A stretch of DNA of 64,000 nucleotides from Cytophagales bacterium (GCA_013299115.1 JAAFKA010000002.1:186001-250000), one strand, 5' to 3'. Shown: positions 47,637-56,466, numbered from the stretch's first letter. Notes: a model not told the origin generated them from the sequence alone. Made by a program: numbers and translations.

Positions 47637-47972
47637 TTAATACCTCGCTGCCAAATTGCGGGTGCGTACAAAGTTAAGATAGAGTTTCTTTTCGTCTTCC
47701 TTGTAAATTTCGGGCAAGGTTTTATATTGGTACAAGTCATATTGCAAACAAAGTTTTTGAAGGTCTATTCCTTTTGCCTCTGCTATGATGCAACAGCTTT
47801 CCATCATTTTGTTATAGAGATTTGCCTTCTCTGTTGAAAACACATTTTCTTTGGTTTTCATGTCAAAATAATCGTGAAAATCTGTATAAGGGTCGGGCAT
47901 AATGCTCTCGCGAAAATACAGAAAGTCAAAGAAATTGATAATATCTTGTTTGGTGCTGATTTTAGTTTTCAT
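47637..47972 (-). CDS. Small hypothetical cytoplasmic protein
   Basis: 111 residues with no signal or membrane segment, rich in Tyr, Lys and Asp (FRESIMPDPYTDFHDYFD). Predicted as helices throughout (STEKANLYNKMMESCCIIAEAKGIDL with an internal CC pair). I recognise no family. It lies between two ACGTTGGCAATGG elements and its end is 15 bases from the first, so the elements flank it closely on both sides. Confidence 0.55.
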   Translation of the reverse strand: MKTKISTKQDIINFFDFLYFRESIMPDPYTDFHDYFDMKTKENVFSTEKANLYNKMMESCCIIAEAKGIDLQKLCLQYDLYQYKTLPEIYKEDEKKLYLNFVRTRNLAARY

Positions 47973-48023
47973 AAGCCAATGTGTTTTGTTTTTATATTTT
48001 TTTACATTTTTTAGGTAATAGAT

Positions 48024-48070
48024 TTCATACGATTGTCAAGGTGCGAAAAGCACCATTGCCAACGTATGAA
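48024..48070. repeat. ACGTTGGCAATGG repeat, copy 2 (reverse)
   Basis: TTCATACGATTGTCAAGGTGC, four-base loop AAAA region, then GCACCATTGCCAACGTATGAA. The arms pair along most of their length. The surrounding 375-base gap 47973-48347 holds no gene that I can support. Confidence 0.85.
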
Positions 48071-48347
48071 GGTAATCACTTAGTATCTGTTAGTGATTTG
48101 ATAAAACAAAAATACATAAAAATTTATAAAAACCAAAATCTATTGACAATATTTTTCAATAATTTTGTAATTATCTCAATTTATAAGTAGTGCTACGATA
48201 GCCATTGGTTGATGAGTTTCTATGAAATTGGTCATAAGTTTTTCATAATTTTTAAGAATAACATTACTCAAACGTAATTTGTTTGTAATATTTCTATTAA
48301 TTTGGTAAGATAATTGCCTATTAGCTACCAAACAACAATCAATTTAC

Positions 48348-50354
48348 ATGAATTTTCAACGCATTGGTAGCTGTATCTTTGCTTTACTTTTTGCTTTTTG
48401 CAGTTACGCCCAAGAAAACACACCCACAACAGCAACCGAAATGGCTGCGGACTCTATGTCCACTATCGAAATTGAGGAGTTGCCCGTTATAGACACTTCA
48501 CTTTGCAAGGGAGATATAAAAAACAGCCTAAGAGAAGGCAAATGGAAATGTTTTGATAGCAAAGACAGATTATTGGCAGAAGGCAACTACAAAAATGGAA
48601 AAAAAGAAGGGATTTGGACTTTTTATAACGAAAAAGGCTTGGTCATGGAGGCTATTCAGTTTAAGGCTGATGTGCAGAATGGCGTGTTGCGGAAGTATGA
48701 AAACCGCAAAACTGTTTATGAATGTTACTACAAAGATGGCGTGAAACATGGACAAGAAATTTTTTATTATTGGGACGGCAGTATCCAAAAACTCTACAAT
48801 TACAGAAACGGCGACTTGTGGGAAAGCAGCTTAGAATATTTTGGCGACAATGTTACAGCAGTCAATCTCGAATTTGTGGCAAACAACAAAAGAGGCGAAG
48901 GCAAACTACACTACAAAGATGGCAAAACCGAAGTTGCTTTTCATTACATTCGCAACGAACTCGAGGGCGAATGGATTTTGCACTATCCCGATGAAAAGCC
49001 ACACATCAAAGGTATTTTCAAAGACGACAGTGTGTATTATGAATGGGCATCTTTCACCCCCGAAGGTGAGCCAAAATGGGCTATTTTCCTCAAACGCAAT
49101 TTGCCCCACAGCCGTTGGGAAAGGGCAGATATTTTGCCAGCTTACAAACAGATTCAACAGTTTGACAGTGGCAGATTGGTAAAAGTTTCGGATTTTGTAG
49201 GCACAAGAGATAAATTGGCAGGAGGCAAAATCAAAAACGGTACAGGCGAAAGGTATTGGTACGACACCAATAAATGCCTGAAAGCCAAAGGTTTATATGT
49301 AAATGGCAAACTAAATGGGCAGTATTGGCTCTATGCAAATTGCAGCCTGAAAGAAATGGCTTTGTTCACTTACCAAGACAATGAATTGCAAGGGCAGTTT
49401 ACCTTGTTTTATGAAAGTGGCAAACCCGCCACCATAGGCTATTGCCAACAAGGTGTGGTGGACAGCCTTTACACCGAATTTTATGAAAAAGGTACAAAGG
49501 CAAGAGAAGGCAAGTTTCAAAACGGCAAAAAGCAAGGCATTTGGCAAACTTTTTATGAAAACGGCAACCTGCACACGCAAGAAATCTATGAAAATGATGT
49601 GTTGCAAGGCACAACCACCATTTATTATGAAGATGGAAAAACTCCCAAAGAAAGTTTTGATTATGTGCAAGGGAGCAAAAGCGGCAAAGCAGTAGCCTAC
49701 CACGCCAACGGCAAATCCGCCGCGCAAGGCAGTTTTGAGGCAGACAGCAAGCAGGGTCAGTGGCAATATTTTCACGCCAATGGACAAACAGCCGAGCAAG
49801 GACTCTACGAAACAGGGCTGCGACAAGGCGAATGGAAAACCTATCACGACAACGGCGTGCTACAATCGAAAGGCTTATTTTCCAATGACGTGGAGGACAG
49901 TGTATGGGTTTATTATGACCCACTCAACAGATTGGTAGAAACCGAAAAGTGGAGGCAGGGCAAACTCATAGATGCAAAGCAACTGCACTACAAACGCAAA
50001 AAGAAAAAACTGCAAGGCGAAACTATTGTTTGCAAAGGCGGTGCAGGGACTTACCTCCAATATTATGACGTGGACAAAAAATTTCTGAAAGTAAAAGGAC
50101 TACTAAAAGATGGATTGCCTACGGGTGGTTGGTATTTTTACGACCCTATTGGTGGTATAGCCCCCGAAGGTTATTTGTATAGAGGGCAATTATTGGCAGA
50201 GGGCTATTTTGAAAACGGCTTGCGACAAGGCAAGTGGAAGTTTTACCGAGCAGGTAAGGTGTATTGCGAAGGAAATTATATCAACGGACAAAAAAACGGC
50301 ACTTGGTATTATTATGACAACAAAAAAGGAAAGCCCAGCGTGGTGCTGTATTAG
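48348..50354 (+). CDS. Secreted MORN-repeat protein
   Basis: 668 residues. Signal peptide (SCIFALLFAFCSYAQ), a Thr/Glu-rich spacer, then about twenty MORN_2-type repeats of ~23 residues, e.g. GNYKNGKKEGIWTFYNEKG, GKFQNGKKQGIWQTFYENG, GLYETGLRQGEWKTYHDNG and GYFENGLRQGKWKFYRAG. Repeats of this type make extended beta-sheet solenoids; database entries for relatives are often called YwqK-family antitoxins by similarity alone. No toxin gene is adjacent, so I do not infer a toxin-antitoxin role. The protein ends KPSVVLY, and a facing pair of repeats follows. Confidence 0.82.
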   Translation: MNFQRIGSCIFALLFAFCSYAQENTPTTATEMAADSMSTIEIEELPVIDTSLCKGDIKNSLREGKWKCFDSKDRLLAEGNYKNGKKEGIWTFYNEKGLVMEAIQFKADVQNGVLRKYENRKTVYECYYKDGVKHGQEIFYYWDGSIQKLYNYRNGDLWESSLEYFGDNVTAVNLEFVANNKRGEGKLHYKDGKTEVAFHYIRNELEGEWILHYPDEKPHIKGIFKDDSVYYEWASFTPEGEPKWAIFLKRNLPHSRWERADILPAYKQIQQFDSGRLVKVSDFVGTRDKLAGGKIKNGTGERYWYDTNKCLKAKGLYVNGKLNGQYWLYANCSLKEMALFTYQDNELQGQFTLFYESGKPATIGYCQQGVVDSLYTEFYEKGTKAREGKFQNGKKQGIWQTFYENGNLHTQEIYENDVLQGTTTIYYEDGKTPKESFDYVQGSKSGKAVAYHANGKSAAQGSFEADSKQGQWQYFHANGQTAEQGLYETGLRQGEWKTYHDNGVLQSKGLFSNDVEDSVWVYYDPLNRLVETEKWRQGKLIDAKQLHYKRKKKKLQGETIVCKGGAGTYLQYYDVDKKFLKVKGLLKDGLPTGGWYFYDPIGGIAPEGYLYRGQLLAEGYFENGLRQGKWKFYRAGKVYCEGNYINGQKNGTWYYYDNKKGKPSVVLY

Positions 50355-50364
50355 ATTCGATACA

Positions 50365-50446
50365 TACGTTGGCAATGGTCGAAGACCTTGACAATCGTAT
50401 TACGACTTTTATACGATTGTCAAGGTCTTCGACCATTGCCAACGTA
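50365..50446. repeat. ACGTTGGCAATGG repeat, copies 3 and 4 as a perfect 36-bp inverted pair
   Basis: TACGTTGGCAATGGTCGAAG... (50365-50400) and the exact complement (50411-50446) flank a 10-base loop. Each arm alone is also an imperfect palindrome. It follows the MORN-repeat gene by 11 bases and can act as its terminator. Confidence 0.92.
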
Positions 50447-50528
50447 CAAAAACTATTACACAAAATCTTAACAATTAATTCATTGCCTTACGCATAGTTT
50501 TTAGCAAGGAGGTTGTATTTTTGCAACT

Positions 50529-51662
50529 ATGCCTAATACTGCAACAAATATTCCTATTTCGCAAGAACTCAACCCTCAACCTATAGGGCTACCTTATTGG
50601 TTGAGGATTGTGGCTATTTTCCTATTGGTGTTCGTTTTTTTGGTAGCTATTGAACTTTTAGGCGAATCTTTGGCGTGGTTGGGCAAAGCCAATTTTCAGG
50701 AAACTTTGTATGTCATGAACAACGCCTTTGTGGGTTTGTTTGTCGGTTTGCTTTTGACTGCCCTGTTGCAAAGCAGCTCTACTGTAACTTCTATGACCGT
50801 AGCCTTTGTGGGGGCTGGTATGCTCTCCTTAGACCACGCTATTCCTGTCGTGATGGGGGCAAATATTGGTACTACACTGACCTGTATCATTGTAGCTTTT
50901 GGGCATATTACCCGCAAAAAAGAGTTTAAGCGGGGAATAACGGCTGCCTTGACTCATAATTTTTTCAATATTTTTACGGCATTGCTCTTGTTGCCCATAG
51001 AGTTTTTTACCCAAGCCCTTAGCAAAACTTCTTTGTGGTTGGCTACGCAGTTGAGTGCTACATTCAATTTGACAAATATTAGTTGGTTAGATTTTACAGT
51101 AGCCCCCATTGCCCATTGGATTGCCAATTTATGCAATGGCTATAATTTTCTTTCAGTTGGCATTGCCGTTGTGTTGCTGTTGCTTTCTATCAGAGGTTTT
51201 ACCAAACTTTCACACGCCATTTTTTCGCAAGACGAAACAAAAATAGAAAAATTGTTATTTGCTACGCCATTCAAAGCCTTGTGCTGGGGAACTTTGATTA
51301 CGGCAACTGTTCGGTCAAGTTCTGCCACCACTTCGTTGGTAGTTCCCTTAGCTGCCACGCAACGGATTACGTTGCAAAATGCTTTTTGTTTTATTATGGG
51401 GGCAAATGTAGGCACTACGGTTACAGCATTATTGGCTGCTCTTTCAAAATCGGAAGTAGCCATGAGCATAGCCCTTAGCCATCTGTTGTTCAATCTTTTG
51501 GGGGTGCTTATCTTTTTTCCTTTCCCTCGTTTGCAAGAATTTGTAATTAATGCAGCCAAATTGTTGGGCAAATTGTCATTGACTTATCGACTGATTGGTT
51601 TTATCTATTTACTTGTCATTTTCTTCATTTTGCCTTTTGTTTTAATTTTGCTCACCAAGTAA
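50529..51662 (+). CDS. Na+/phosphate cotransporter family protein
   Basis: 377 residues with about nine hydrophobic helices and two inverted Na/Pi-cotransporter repeats. The QSSS motifs that line the phosphate/Na site are ALLQSSSTVTSMTVAF and, in the second repeat, ATVRSSSATTSLVVPL, where Gln is replaced by Arg. GANIGTTLTCI and GANVGTTVTALL are the paired glycine signatures. There is no C-terminal PhoU-like domain. A TATTTTTG -7 box at 50516-50523 stands only five bases before the ATG, suggesting a leaderless mRNA or an incorrect start. The 3' end overlaps the convergent phosphatase by 21 bases. Confidence 0.88.
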   Translation: MPNTATNIPISQELNPQPIGLPYWLRIVAIFLLVFVFLVAIELLGESLAWLGKANFQETLYVMNNAFVGLFVGLLLTALLQSSSTVTSMTVAFVGAGMLSLDHAIPVVMGANIGTTLTCIIVAFGHITRKKEFKRGITAALTHNFFNIFTALLLLPIEFFTQALSKTSLWLATQLSATFNLTNISWLDFTVAPIAHWIANLCNGYNFLSVGIAVVLLLLSIRGFTKLSHAIFSQDETKIEKLLFATPFKALCWGTLITATVRSSSATTSLVVPLAATQRITLQNAFCFIMGANVGTTVTALLAALSKSEVAMSIALSHLLFNLLGVLIFFPFPRLQEFVINAAKLLGKLSLTYRLIGFIYLLVIFFILPFVLILLTK

Positions 51663-52928
51663 AGCCCCAACCTTAAACCCAACCACCACAATATCATCTG
51701 TCTGTTTTACTTTCCAGTTGCCTGTCCAGTCCGCTAAGGTTTGGGAAACCAACTGCCCTTGTTCCTGCATATCAGGATAATTTTGTAAGGTGTGCAGCAA
51801 TTCTTTAAATCTTTTTGACATGAGCCGAGCTTTGCCATCAAGCCCTATTTGGTCGCGGAAACCATCAGAAGTCATATAAAAAGAGGTGGGAGAATTTATC
51901 AGCACTTCGTTCAATTCATAACCTTCGGGGGGCAGGTCTAACAAAGAGTCGCCAATAGAACATTTGGTAGCCTTGATTTCGTGTAATTCGTTGTTTTGAA
52001 AATAATACAAAGAATGAACAGCCCCTGCATACAATAATTTTTTTCTATCAGGGGTAATTTTGCAAATTCCCATGTCCATACCATCACGATTGTTGCTGTT
52101 GTCGTCTTGTTTCAGCACCCATTTTACGGCTCTGGTCAGTTCGTTTAGTATTTGGTTAGGATAATAAATTTCTTGGTCTATCACTATTTTGTTGAGCAAA
52201 TTGTTGGCTATTACACTCATAAAAGCCCCAGGCACACCATGCCCTGTGCAGTCTATGGCTGCAATAAAAGTATTGCCGAGCAAAGTTTGATAAAACCAGT
52301 ACAAGTCGCCACTTACCACATCTTTTGGTTTGTAGTAGATAAAGTGTTGGGGCAATGCCTCACCAATGGTTTCGGCTTTTGGCAACAATACGTTTTGGAT
52401 TCTTTTTGCATAGTTGATACTTGCCTTAATGTCGGCTGCTTTTTCTTCTATTTCTTTTACCTTTTTTTCTAAGGTAATGTTCATGTTGTGGAGTTGCAAA
52501 TTTTGTTCGTGCAGTCTTTTGTCTTTGTAGTAGCTGGCAAGTCCTTCTTCTACGGTGAGCAACAAGTCATTGGTAGCCCAAGGTTTTTCTATGTATCTGT
52601 ACAGATTGGCGTTGTTGATAGCATTGGAAATGCCCGATAGACTTGCACTTGTGGTTAGCAAAATTTTTATGCACGCAGGCGAAACTTTGTGAATCTGTAC
52701 CAATAATTCATCTCCTTTGACACCTTCCATAATATAGTCGGAGATAACCATAGCTATTTCTATTCCCTCGCAAAGCAAATCTGAAAACAAATCAAAGGCT
52801 GCTTGCCCATGCAATGCGGTTTGTATGGTGTAGTGCGTAGAAAACTGCCCTTGCAGGTCGGCAACAAGGTTAGACAATGTATAGGCATTGTTATCGACAC
52901 ATAAAATAACTGGTTTTTCAGAGGTCAT
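51642..52928 (-). CDS. Response regulator with SpoIIE-type PP2C phosphatase
   Basis: 428 residues. Residues ~8-125 are a receiver domain (VILCVDNN, phospho-acceptor Asp in VISDYIMEG, Lys in YIEKPW), followed by a coiled-coil linker (LQLHNMNITLEKKVKEIEEK) and a SpoIIE/PP2C domain (~190-420) with metal-binding Asp in VVSGDLYWF, AIDCTGHGVPGAFMS, and YMTSDGFRDQIG, QTDDIVVVGF. It should dephosphorylate a Ser/Thr-phosphorylated protein, for example an anti-sigma antagonist, when the receiver is activated. A cognate kinase is not adjacent. Promoter at 52949-52979. Confidence 0.93.
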   Translation of the reverse strand: MTSEKPVILCVDNNAYTLSNLVADLQGQFSTHYTIQTALHGQAAFDLFSDLLCEGIEIAMVISDYIMEGVKGDELLVQIHKVSPACIKILLTTSASLSGISNAINNANLYRYIEKPWATNDLLLTVEEGLASYYKDKRLHEQNLQLHNMNITLEKKVKEIEEKAADIKASINYAKRIQNVLLPKAETIGEALPQHFIYYKPKDVVSGDLYWFYQTLLGNTFIAAIDCTGHGVPGAFMSVIANNLLNKIVIDQEIYYPNQILNELTRAVKWVLKQDDNSNNRDGMDMGICKITPDRKKLLYAGAVHSLYYFQNNELHEIKATKCSIGDSLLDLPPEGYELNEVLINSPTSFYMTSDGFRDQIGLDGKARLMSKRFKELLHTLQNYPDMQEQGQLVSQTLADWTGNWKVKQTDDIVVVGFKVGALLGEQN

Positions 52929-52948
52929 AGCTACGCTTTAATTCCCTA

Positions 52949-52979
52949 CAAACATAAAGGTTTGGTAGGTGTAAACAAA
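52949..52979 (-). promoter_or_regulatory. Promoter of the REC-SpoIIE gene
   Basis: On the minus strand, TTTG (52976-52979), 19-base spacer, TATGTTTG (52949-52956), an exact Bacteroidota consensus 21 bases before the ATG at 52928. Confidence 0.75.
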
Positions 52980-53023
52980 ATAAACTGTTAAAAAGTAAGT
53001 TGAAAAAGATAAAAAAATTGTAA

Positions 53024-53088
53024 GCCATTGCTTGTGTCCTCACAAGCAATTATCATGTGTGGTCGTTTGTGGGGACACAAATAACGGC
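53024..53088. repeat. Facing pair of GTTTGTGTCCTCACAAAC repeats
   Basis: GCCATTGCTTGTGTCCTCAC (53024 on) and, inverted, TCGTTTGTGGGGACACAAA to CGGC ending 53088. These are the same sequences that punctuate the Uma2 array at 27086-29312, here without a Uma2 gene. Confidence 0.82.
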
Positions 53089-53096
53089 AAAAAAAT

Positions 53097-53129
53097 AACC
53101 CCACAAGGGCTTAAAGCTCTTGTGGGGTT
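53097..53129 (-). terminator. Terminator with AACCCCACAAG stem
   Basis: AACCCCACAAG and CTTGTGGGGTT, 11-bp stem; on the minus strand it is followed by ATTTTTTT. It terminates the exported protein gene ending at 53144 and repeats the stem found at 14920-14952. Confidence 0.85.
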
Positions 53130-53143
53130 GGTAAATTTTATTT

Positions 53144-54067
53144 TTACTTCACAATTTTGTTGCGAATTAGTTGAATTTGGTTGGTAATAGCCTCCAAATC
53201 AGCATCAGAAATTGTAACTTTGCTGGTAGAATCATCTACATACTCTGGCGTGCCGTCTTTGCCTATGATTTGACGAGGTTTAGACTTTACAGTTACAATT
53301 TGCACCTTTGCATACATTTTTTCTAAGGCTTTCATGTCCACTATCAACTCTGCAAACCCAGGTTTGGTTTTGTAAATATCCAATACCAACATCAGTTGGT
53401 CGAGAGTCAATTTTTGTTCGCCAATTTTTTCTTTCAATTTTTCCAATTTGGCAGGAGCCGCAGTGCCACCTTTGGTTTTGGTTTGTCTATAAACTTGCGT
53501 AGTCAAATTAACAGCCTCCAACCAGCCTCCAGTCAAGAGCAACACACTTTGGTATTCTCTTTTTTCCTCTCTCAAATGGGTGTTGATTTTCTCAAAATTT
53601 TGTTGAGTAATATTGAGCAACGAGTCCATATTGTTTTTGCTGTTGGCAATTCGTTTGATATTTTCATAATCAAAGTGTTTGCCTATGCCCAAATCATTTG
53701 CCAATTTTTTGACCGAACTCAAATAGTTTAAAATATCTTGATTTTTGTTGTAGAGGTTGCAATAACCCAAATCGGTGCTATATACGCCTAAGTTTAGGGC
53801 TTGGCGGTAGCTGGTGTTGTAGCTGTTCACACTTGTCGAAGCATTTAAGAAAGACACACTATAATCTGTGCTTACTTCTTTGATAAGCTGCGAAATTTCC
53901 AAAGGCGAAGGAATAGATTGCAAGATACCTGCAATAATATCGGGGTCGTCTTGGCTGGTAATGGTAACAGCAGACAACGGAAGACGACTTGGCGTAGCTT
54001 TATACTCCAATGTACCACCTACACATAAGGTGAAGGCAAAGGCAACTAAAAAATATGTTTGTTTCAT
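53144..54067 (-). CDS. Exported helical protein of unknown function (Bacteroidota)
   Basis: 307 residues. Signal peptide (LVAFAFTLCVGGTLEYKA region, ending ~20). The mature part is mostly helical with SPLEISQLIKEVSTDYSVSFLN, YNTSYRQALNLGVYSTDLGYCNLYNKNQD and LLLTGGWLEAVNLTTQVYRQ, a composition I associate with uncharacterised exported proteins in Bacteroidota, though I cannot name the family. The C-terminal third is Lys-rich with helical repeats. No neighbour shares its direction closely; function is open. Confidence 0.65.
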   Translation of the reverse strand: MKQTYFLVAFAFTLCVGGTLEYKATPSRLPLSAVTITSQDDPDIIAGILQSIPSPLEISQLIKEVSTDYSVSFLNASTSVNSYNTSYRQALNLGVYSTDLGYCNLYNKNQDILNYLSSVKKLANDLGIGKHFDYENIKRIANSKNNMDSLLNITQQNFEKINTHLREEKREYQSVLLLTGGWLEAVNLTTQVYRQTKTKGGTAAPAKLEKLKEKIGEQKLTLDQLMLVLDIYKTKPGFAELIVDMKALEKMYAKVQIVTVKSKPRQIIGKDGTPEYVDDSTSKVTISDADLEAITNQIQLIRNKIVK

Positions 54068-54283
54068 AATCTTGTATCAAATAAATTTAGTGAGATATTG
54101 GCAAAAACTATGCAGTTGTTGTGTTTTGGTTTCGAAGTTTTACAAAAATAACAAATATTTAGCAAAATTAAGTATTCGTTTGCAATTTTTCTTAGTTTTT
54201 TATGGCTTATTTTCCTTTGTAACAAAATCTATCAAAAATAGTTGTAATTTTGAGTTTGTTCCAATTTTTAATTTTATTTTTCT

Positions 54284-55372
54284 GTGTTAAACTATTACCA
54301 AACTATCAACGTCAATACCAGTGCTGCTCAAGGCGGTGCTGCTACTTCGGTGTTGGTTATCTATACAGGCGGTACGATTGGTATGGACTACGACCCTTCG
54401 GGCAAATACCTTGTTCCTTTTGATTTTTCGCAAATCCTCAAAAAAATTCCCGAATTGTCGAGGTTTGAGATAGAGATTACAGTGTTGCCTTTTGAGCAAC
54501 CCATAGACTCCTCTGATGTAAAAATACATCATTGGCTCAATATTGCCCGAACTATTTACGATTTTTATCAAGATTTCGATGCCTTTGTTATTTTGCATGG
54601 CACAGATACTATGGCTTATACGGCTTCGGCTTTGAGTTTTTTGCTCGAAAATTTGGGCAAACCTGTTATTTTTACAGGCTCACAACTACCCATAGGGGCA
54701 AGGCGGACAGACGCAAGAGAAAATTTTATTTCTGCCCTCGAAATTGCTGCCTCACGCCATGCCGATGGCACACCCTTAGTGCCAGAGGTCTGCATTTTTT
54801 TTGCAAACCTGCTTTTGCGTGGCAACCGAGCAAGAAAAGTGCAAAGTTTGGATTTTACGGCTTTTGAGTCTGAAAACTACCCACCCTTAGCCACCGCAGG
54901 TATTCGAATAGCCTATAACCACAACCTCATTGTGCCACCACCCGAAGGCACTTTTGATTTTTATAGTCAAATGGACAACAATGTGGTTTTTTTGAAACTA
55001 TTTCCAAGTATTTCCAACCAATACATAGAGCAAGTATTCAGGTTAGAGGGTTTGAAAGGCGTGGTGCTGGAAACTTTTGGGTCGGGCAATGCTCCTTCTG
55101 AAAATGGTTTTATTTCGACCTTAGAAACCGCCATTCGCAATGGTATTTTGATTTGCAATGTATCGCAGTGCAATGGTGGGGCAGTTATTCAAGGTATGTA
55201 TGGCACCAGCCGCCGTTTACGTGATATAGGCGTGGTAAGTGGCGGCGACATGACCCCCGAAGCTGCCATTACCAAAATGATGTTTCTCTTAGGCAATGCC
55301 AATGACCACGCCTTTATTAGACAACGCATGGCAGAACCTATGCGGGGAGAAATGGAATGGCAGAGAAAATAA
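54284..55372 (+). CDS. ansA: Type I L-asparaginase
   Basis: 362 residues from a GTG at 54284. Hydrolyses asparagine to aspartate and ammonia. The first catalytic Thr is Thr31 in VLVIYTGGTIGMDYDPSGKYLVP, and HGTDTMAYTASALSFLLENL carries the second Thr-Asp pair. ARENFISALEIAAS and PEVCIFFANLLLRGNRARKVQS are typical of the cytoplasmic type I enzyme. No ATG is present between the GTG and the first catalytic motif, so the start is not certain to within ~15 residues. A TAATTTTG box lies at 54245-54252. No signal peptide. Confidence 0.93.
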   Translation: MLNYYQTINVNTSAAQGGAATSVLVIYTGGTIGMDYDPSGKYLVPFDFSQILKKIPELSRFEIEITVLPFEQPIDSSDVKIHHWLNIARTIYDFYQDFDAFVILHGTDTMAYTASALSFLLENLGKPVIFTGSQLPIGARRTDARENFISALEIAASRHADGTPLVPEVCIFFANLLLRGNRARKVQSLDFTAFESENYPPLATAGIRIAYNHNLIVPPPEGTFDFYSQMDNNVVFLKLFPSISNQYIEQVFRLEGLKGVVLETFGSGNAPSENGFISTLETAIRNGILICNVSQCNGGAVIQGMYGTSRRLRDIGVVSGGDMTPEAAITKMMFLLGNANDHAFIRQRMAEPMRGEMEWQRK

Positions 55373-55460
55373 CAGGGAAATGATAAACCTAATGCGTGAT
55401 GAATGGCAAAATAGTTTAACAAAAATTTAAACAAGTTCTACAAAGTTATTTTGCCTGATT

Positions 55461-55494
55461 TTTGCGTAAAATCCTAAAACAATGATTACATTTG
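55461..55494 (+). promoter_or_regulatory. Promoter of the DUF1571-LysM gene
   Basis: TTTG at 55461-55464, 22-base spacer, TACATTTG at 55487-55494; ATG at 55517. Confidence 0.68.
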
Positions 55495-55516
55495 TTCGTT
55501 TAATCGAGAAAAAGTT

Positions 55517-56386
55517 ATGAAAACATATTTGCTTACTTTGGGGGTGCTTACTTTACTGGTCGTTTTGGGGGTGGGCTTGGGTGCTGCCGTTGTCAAAAAG
55601 AATGATTCGGGCATGGAATTGACGAAACAGTTTTTTTCGGAAAGTAAAAAAATACAAACCCTTACCTTTACTCTCAACAAAAGAGAAAGAATAAAAGGTG
55701 TGATGGAAGAACAACGGAGTGCGGTGAAGTTTAACCACAAGCCTTTGAAAGTTTATATGAAACAAGAAAAACCCAACAAAGGTTTGGAGGTTTTGTTTGT
55801 GGAAAATAGCAACCAAAATAAAATTTTAATCAATCCGAATGGTTTCCCTTGGGTTTCGTTGAGTTTGGAGATTTCCAATCCCAAAGTTCGCCACAACCAA
55901 CACCATACCATTAAAGAGTCGGGTTTCGACTATTTGGCTGCTGTGGTCGAAAACTTGATGGATAAACACAAAAAAGACTTGACCGTACAACCCAAACTCG
56001 ATGGAACTGTGGTGTGGGACAACAGAGAATGTCATAAAGTAGTGATAAACAACTCGAACTTCAAATATGTGGATTACACTGTGCAAGCAGGCGAAAATCT
56101 GAACAGTATTGGCAAAGCAAAAAACGTAAGTGCTTATATGATATTGGAAAAAAATCCAACGATTAAGGACTACGAAGACGTGAAAGCAGGGCAAAAAATC
56201 AAAATCCCTACGGATTATGCCCTCAAATTGATTTTGTATTTAGACAAAAAAACTTCCTTGCCCCTGATGATAAAGGTCTATGACGAAGTAGGGCTGTATG
56301 AGGAATATGCTTACAGCAATATGAAAATAAATCCTCACATAGATGCCCAAGAGTTTACTCGCAATTATGGGGAATATAAGTTTTAA
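55517..56386 (+). CDS. DUF1571 protein with an inserted LysM domain
   Basis: 289 residues. N-terminal hydrophobic helix (LLTLGVLTLLVVLGVGLGAAVV, residues ~4-25) as uncleaved anchor or signal. The DUF1571 core follows: TLTFTLNKRERIKGVMEEQR, VYMKQEKPNKGLEVLF, ILINPNGFPWVSLSLE, then after DYTVQAGENLNSIGKAKNV an inserted LysM domain (~residues 190-235, ending VKAGQKIKIP) before the last strands (LILYLDKKTSLPLMIKVYDEVG). DUF1571 resembles LolA-like periplasmic folds; LysM binds N-acetylglucosamine in peptidoglycan. A periplasmic, wall-bound role is inferred. Confidence 0.78.
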   Translation: MKTYLLTLGVLTLLVVLGVGLGAAVVKKNDSGMELTKQFFSESKKIQTLTFTLNKRERIKGVMEEQRSAVKFNHKPLKVYMKQEKPNKGLEVLFVENSNQNKILINPNGFPWVSLSLEISNPKVRHNQHHTIKESGFDYLAAVVENLMDKHKKDLTVQPKLDGTVVWDNRECHKVVINNSNFKYVDYTVQAGENLNSIGKAKNVSAYMILEKNPTIKDYEDVKAGQKIKIPTDYALKLILYLDKKTSLPLMIKVYDEVGLYEEYAYSNMKINPHIDAQEFTRNYGEYKF

Positions 56387-56411
56387 GTCTATTGCCAATT
56401 ATATTTACGCT

Positions 56412-56466
56412 AAATTTTTACGTTGGCAATGGTGCTTTTTGCACCTTGACAATCGTAAAAATTTTT
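56412..56466. repeat. ACGTTGGCAATGG repeat, copy 5
   Basis: AAATTTTTACG and CGTAAAAATTT flank TTGGCAATGGTGC...GCACCTTGACAAT. It lies between the DUF1571 stop and rsmI, together with the next palindrome. Confidence 0.85.

Noticed and set aside
47981-48190. 69-residue reading frame after the small hypothetical
   Set aside because: It runs through an ACGTTGGCAATGG repeat and has no coding-like composition.
48348-50354. YwqK-type toxin-antitoxin system
   Set aside because: The name rests on MORN-repeat similarity only; the protein is secreted and has no toxin gene beside it.
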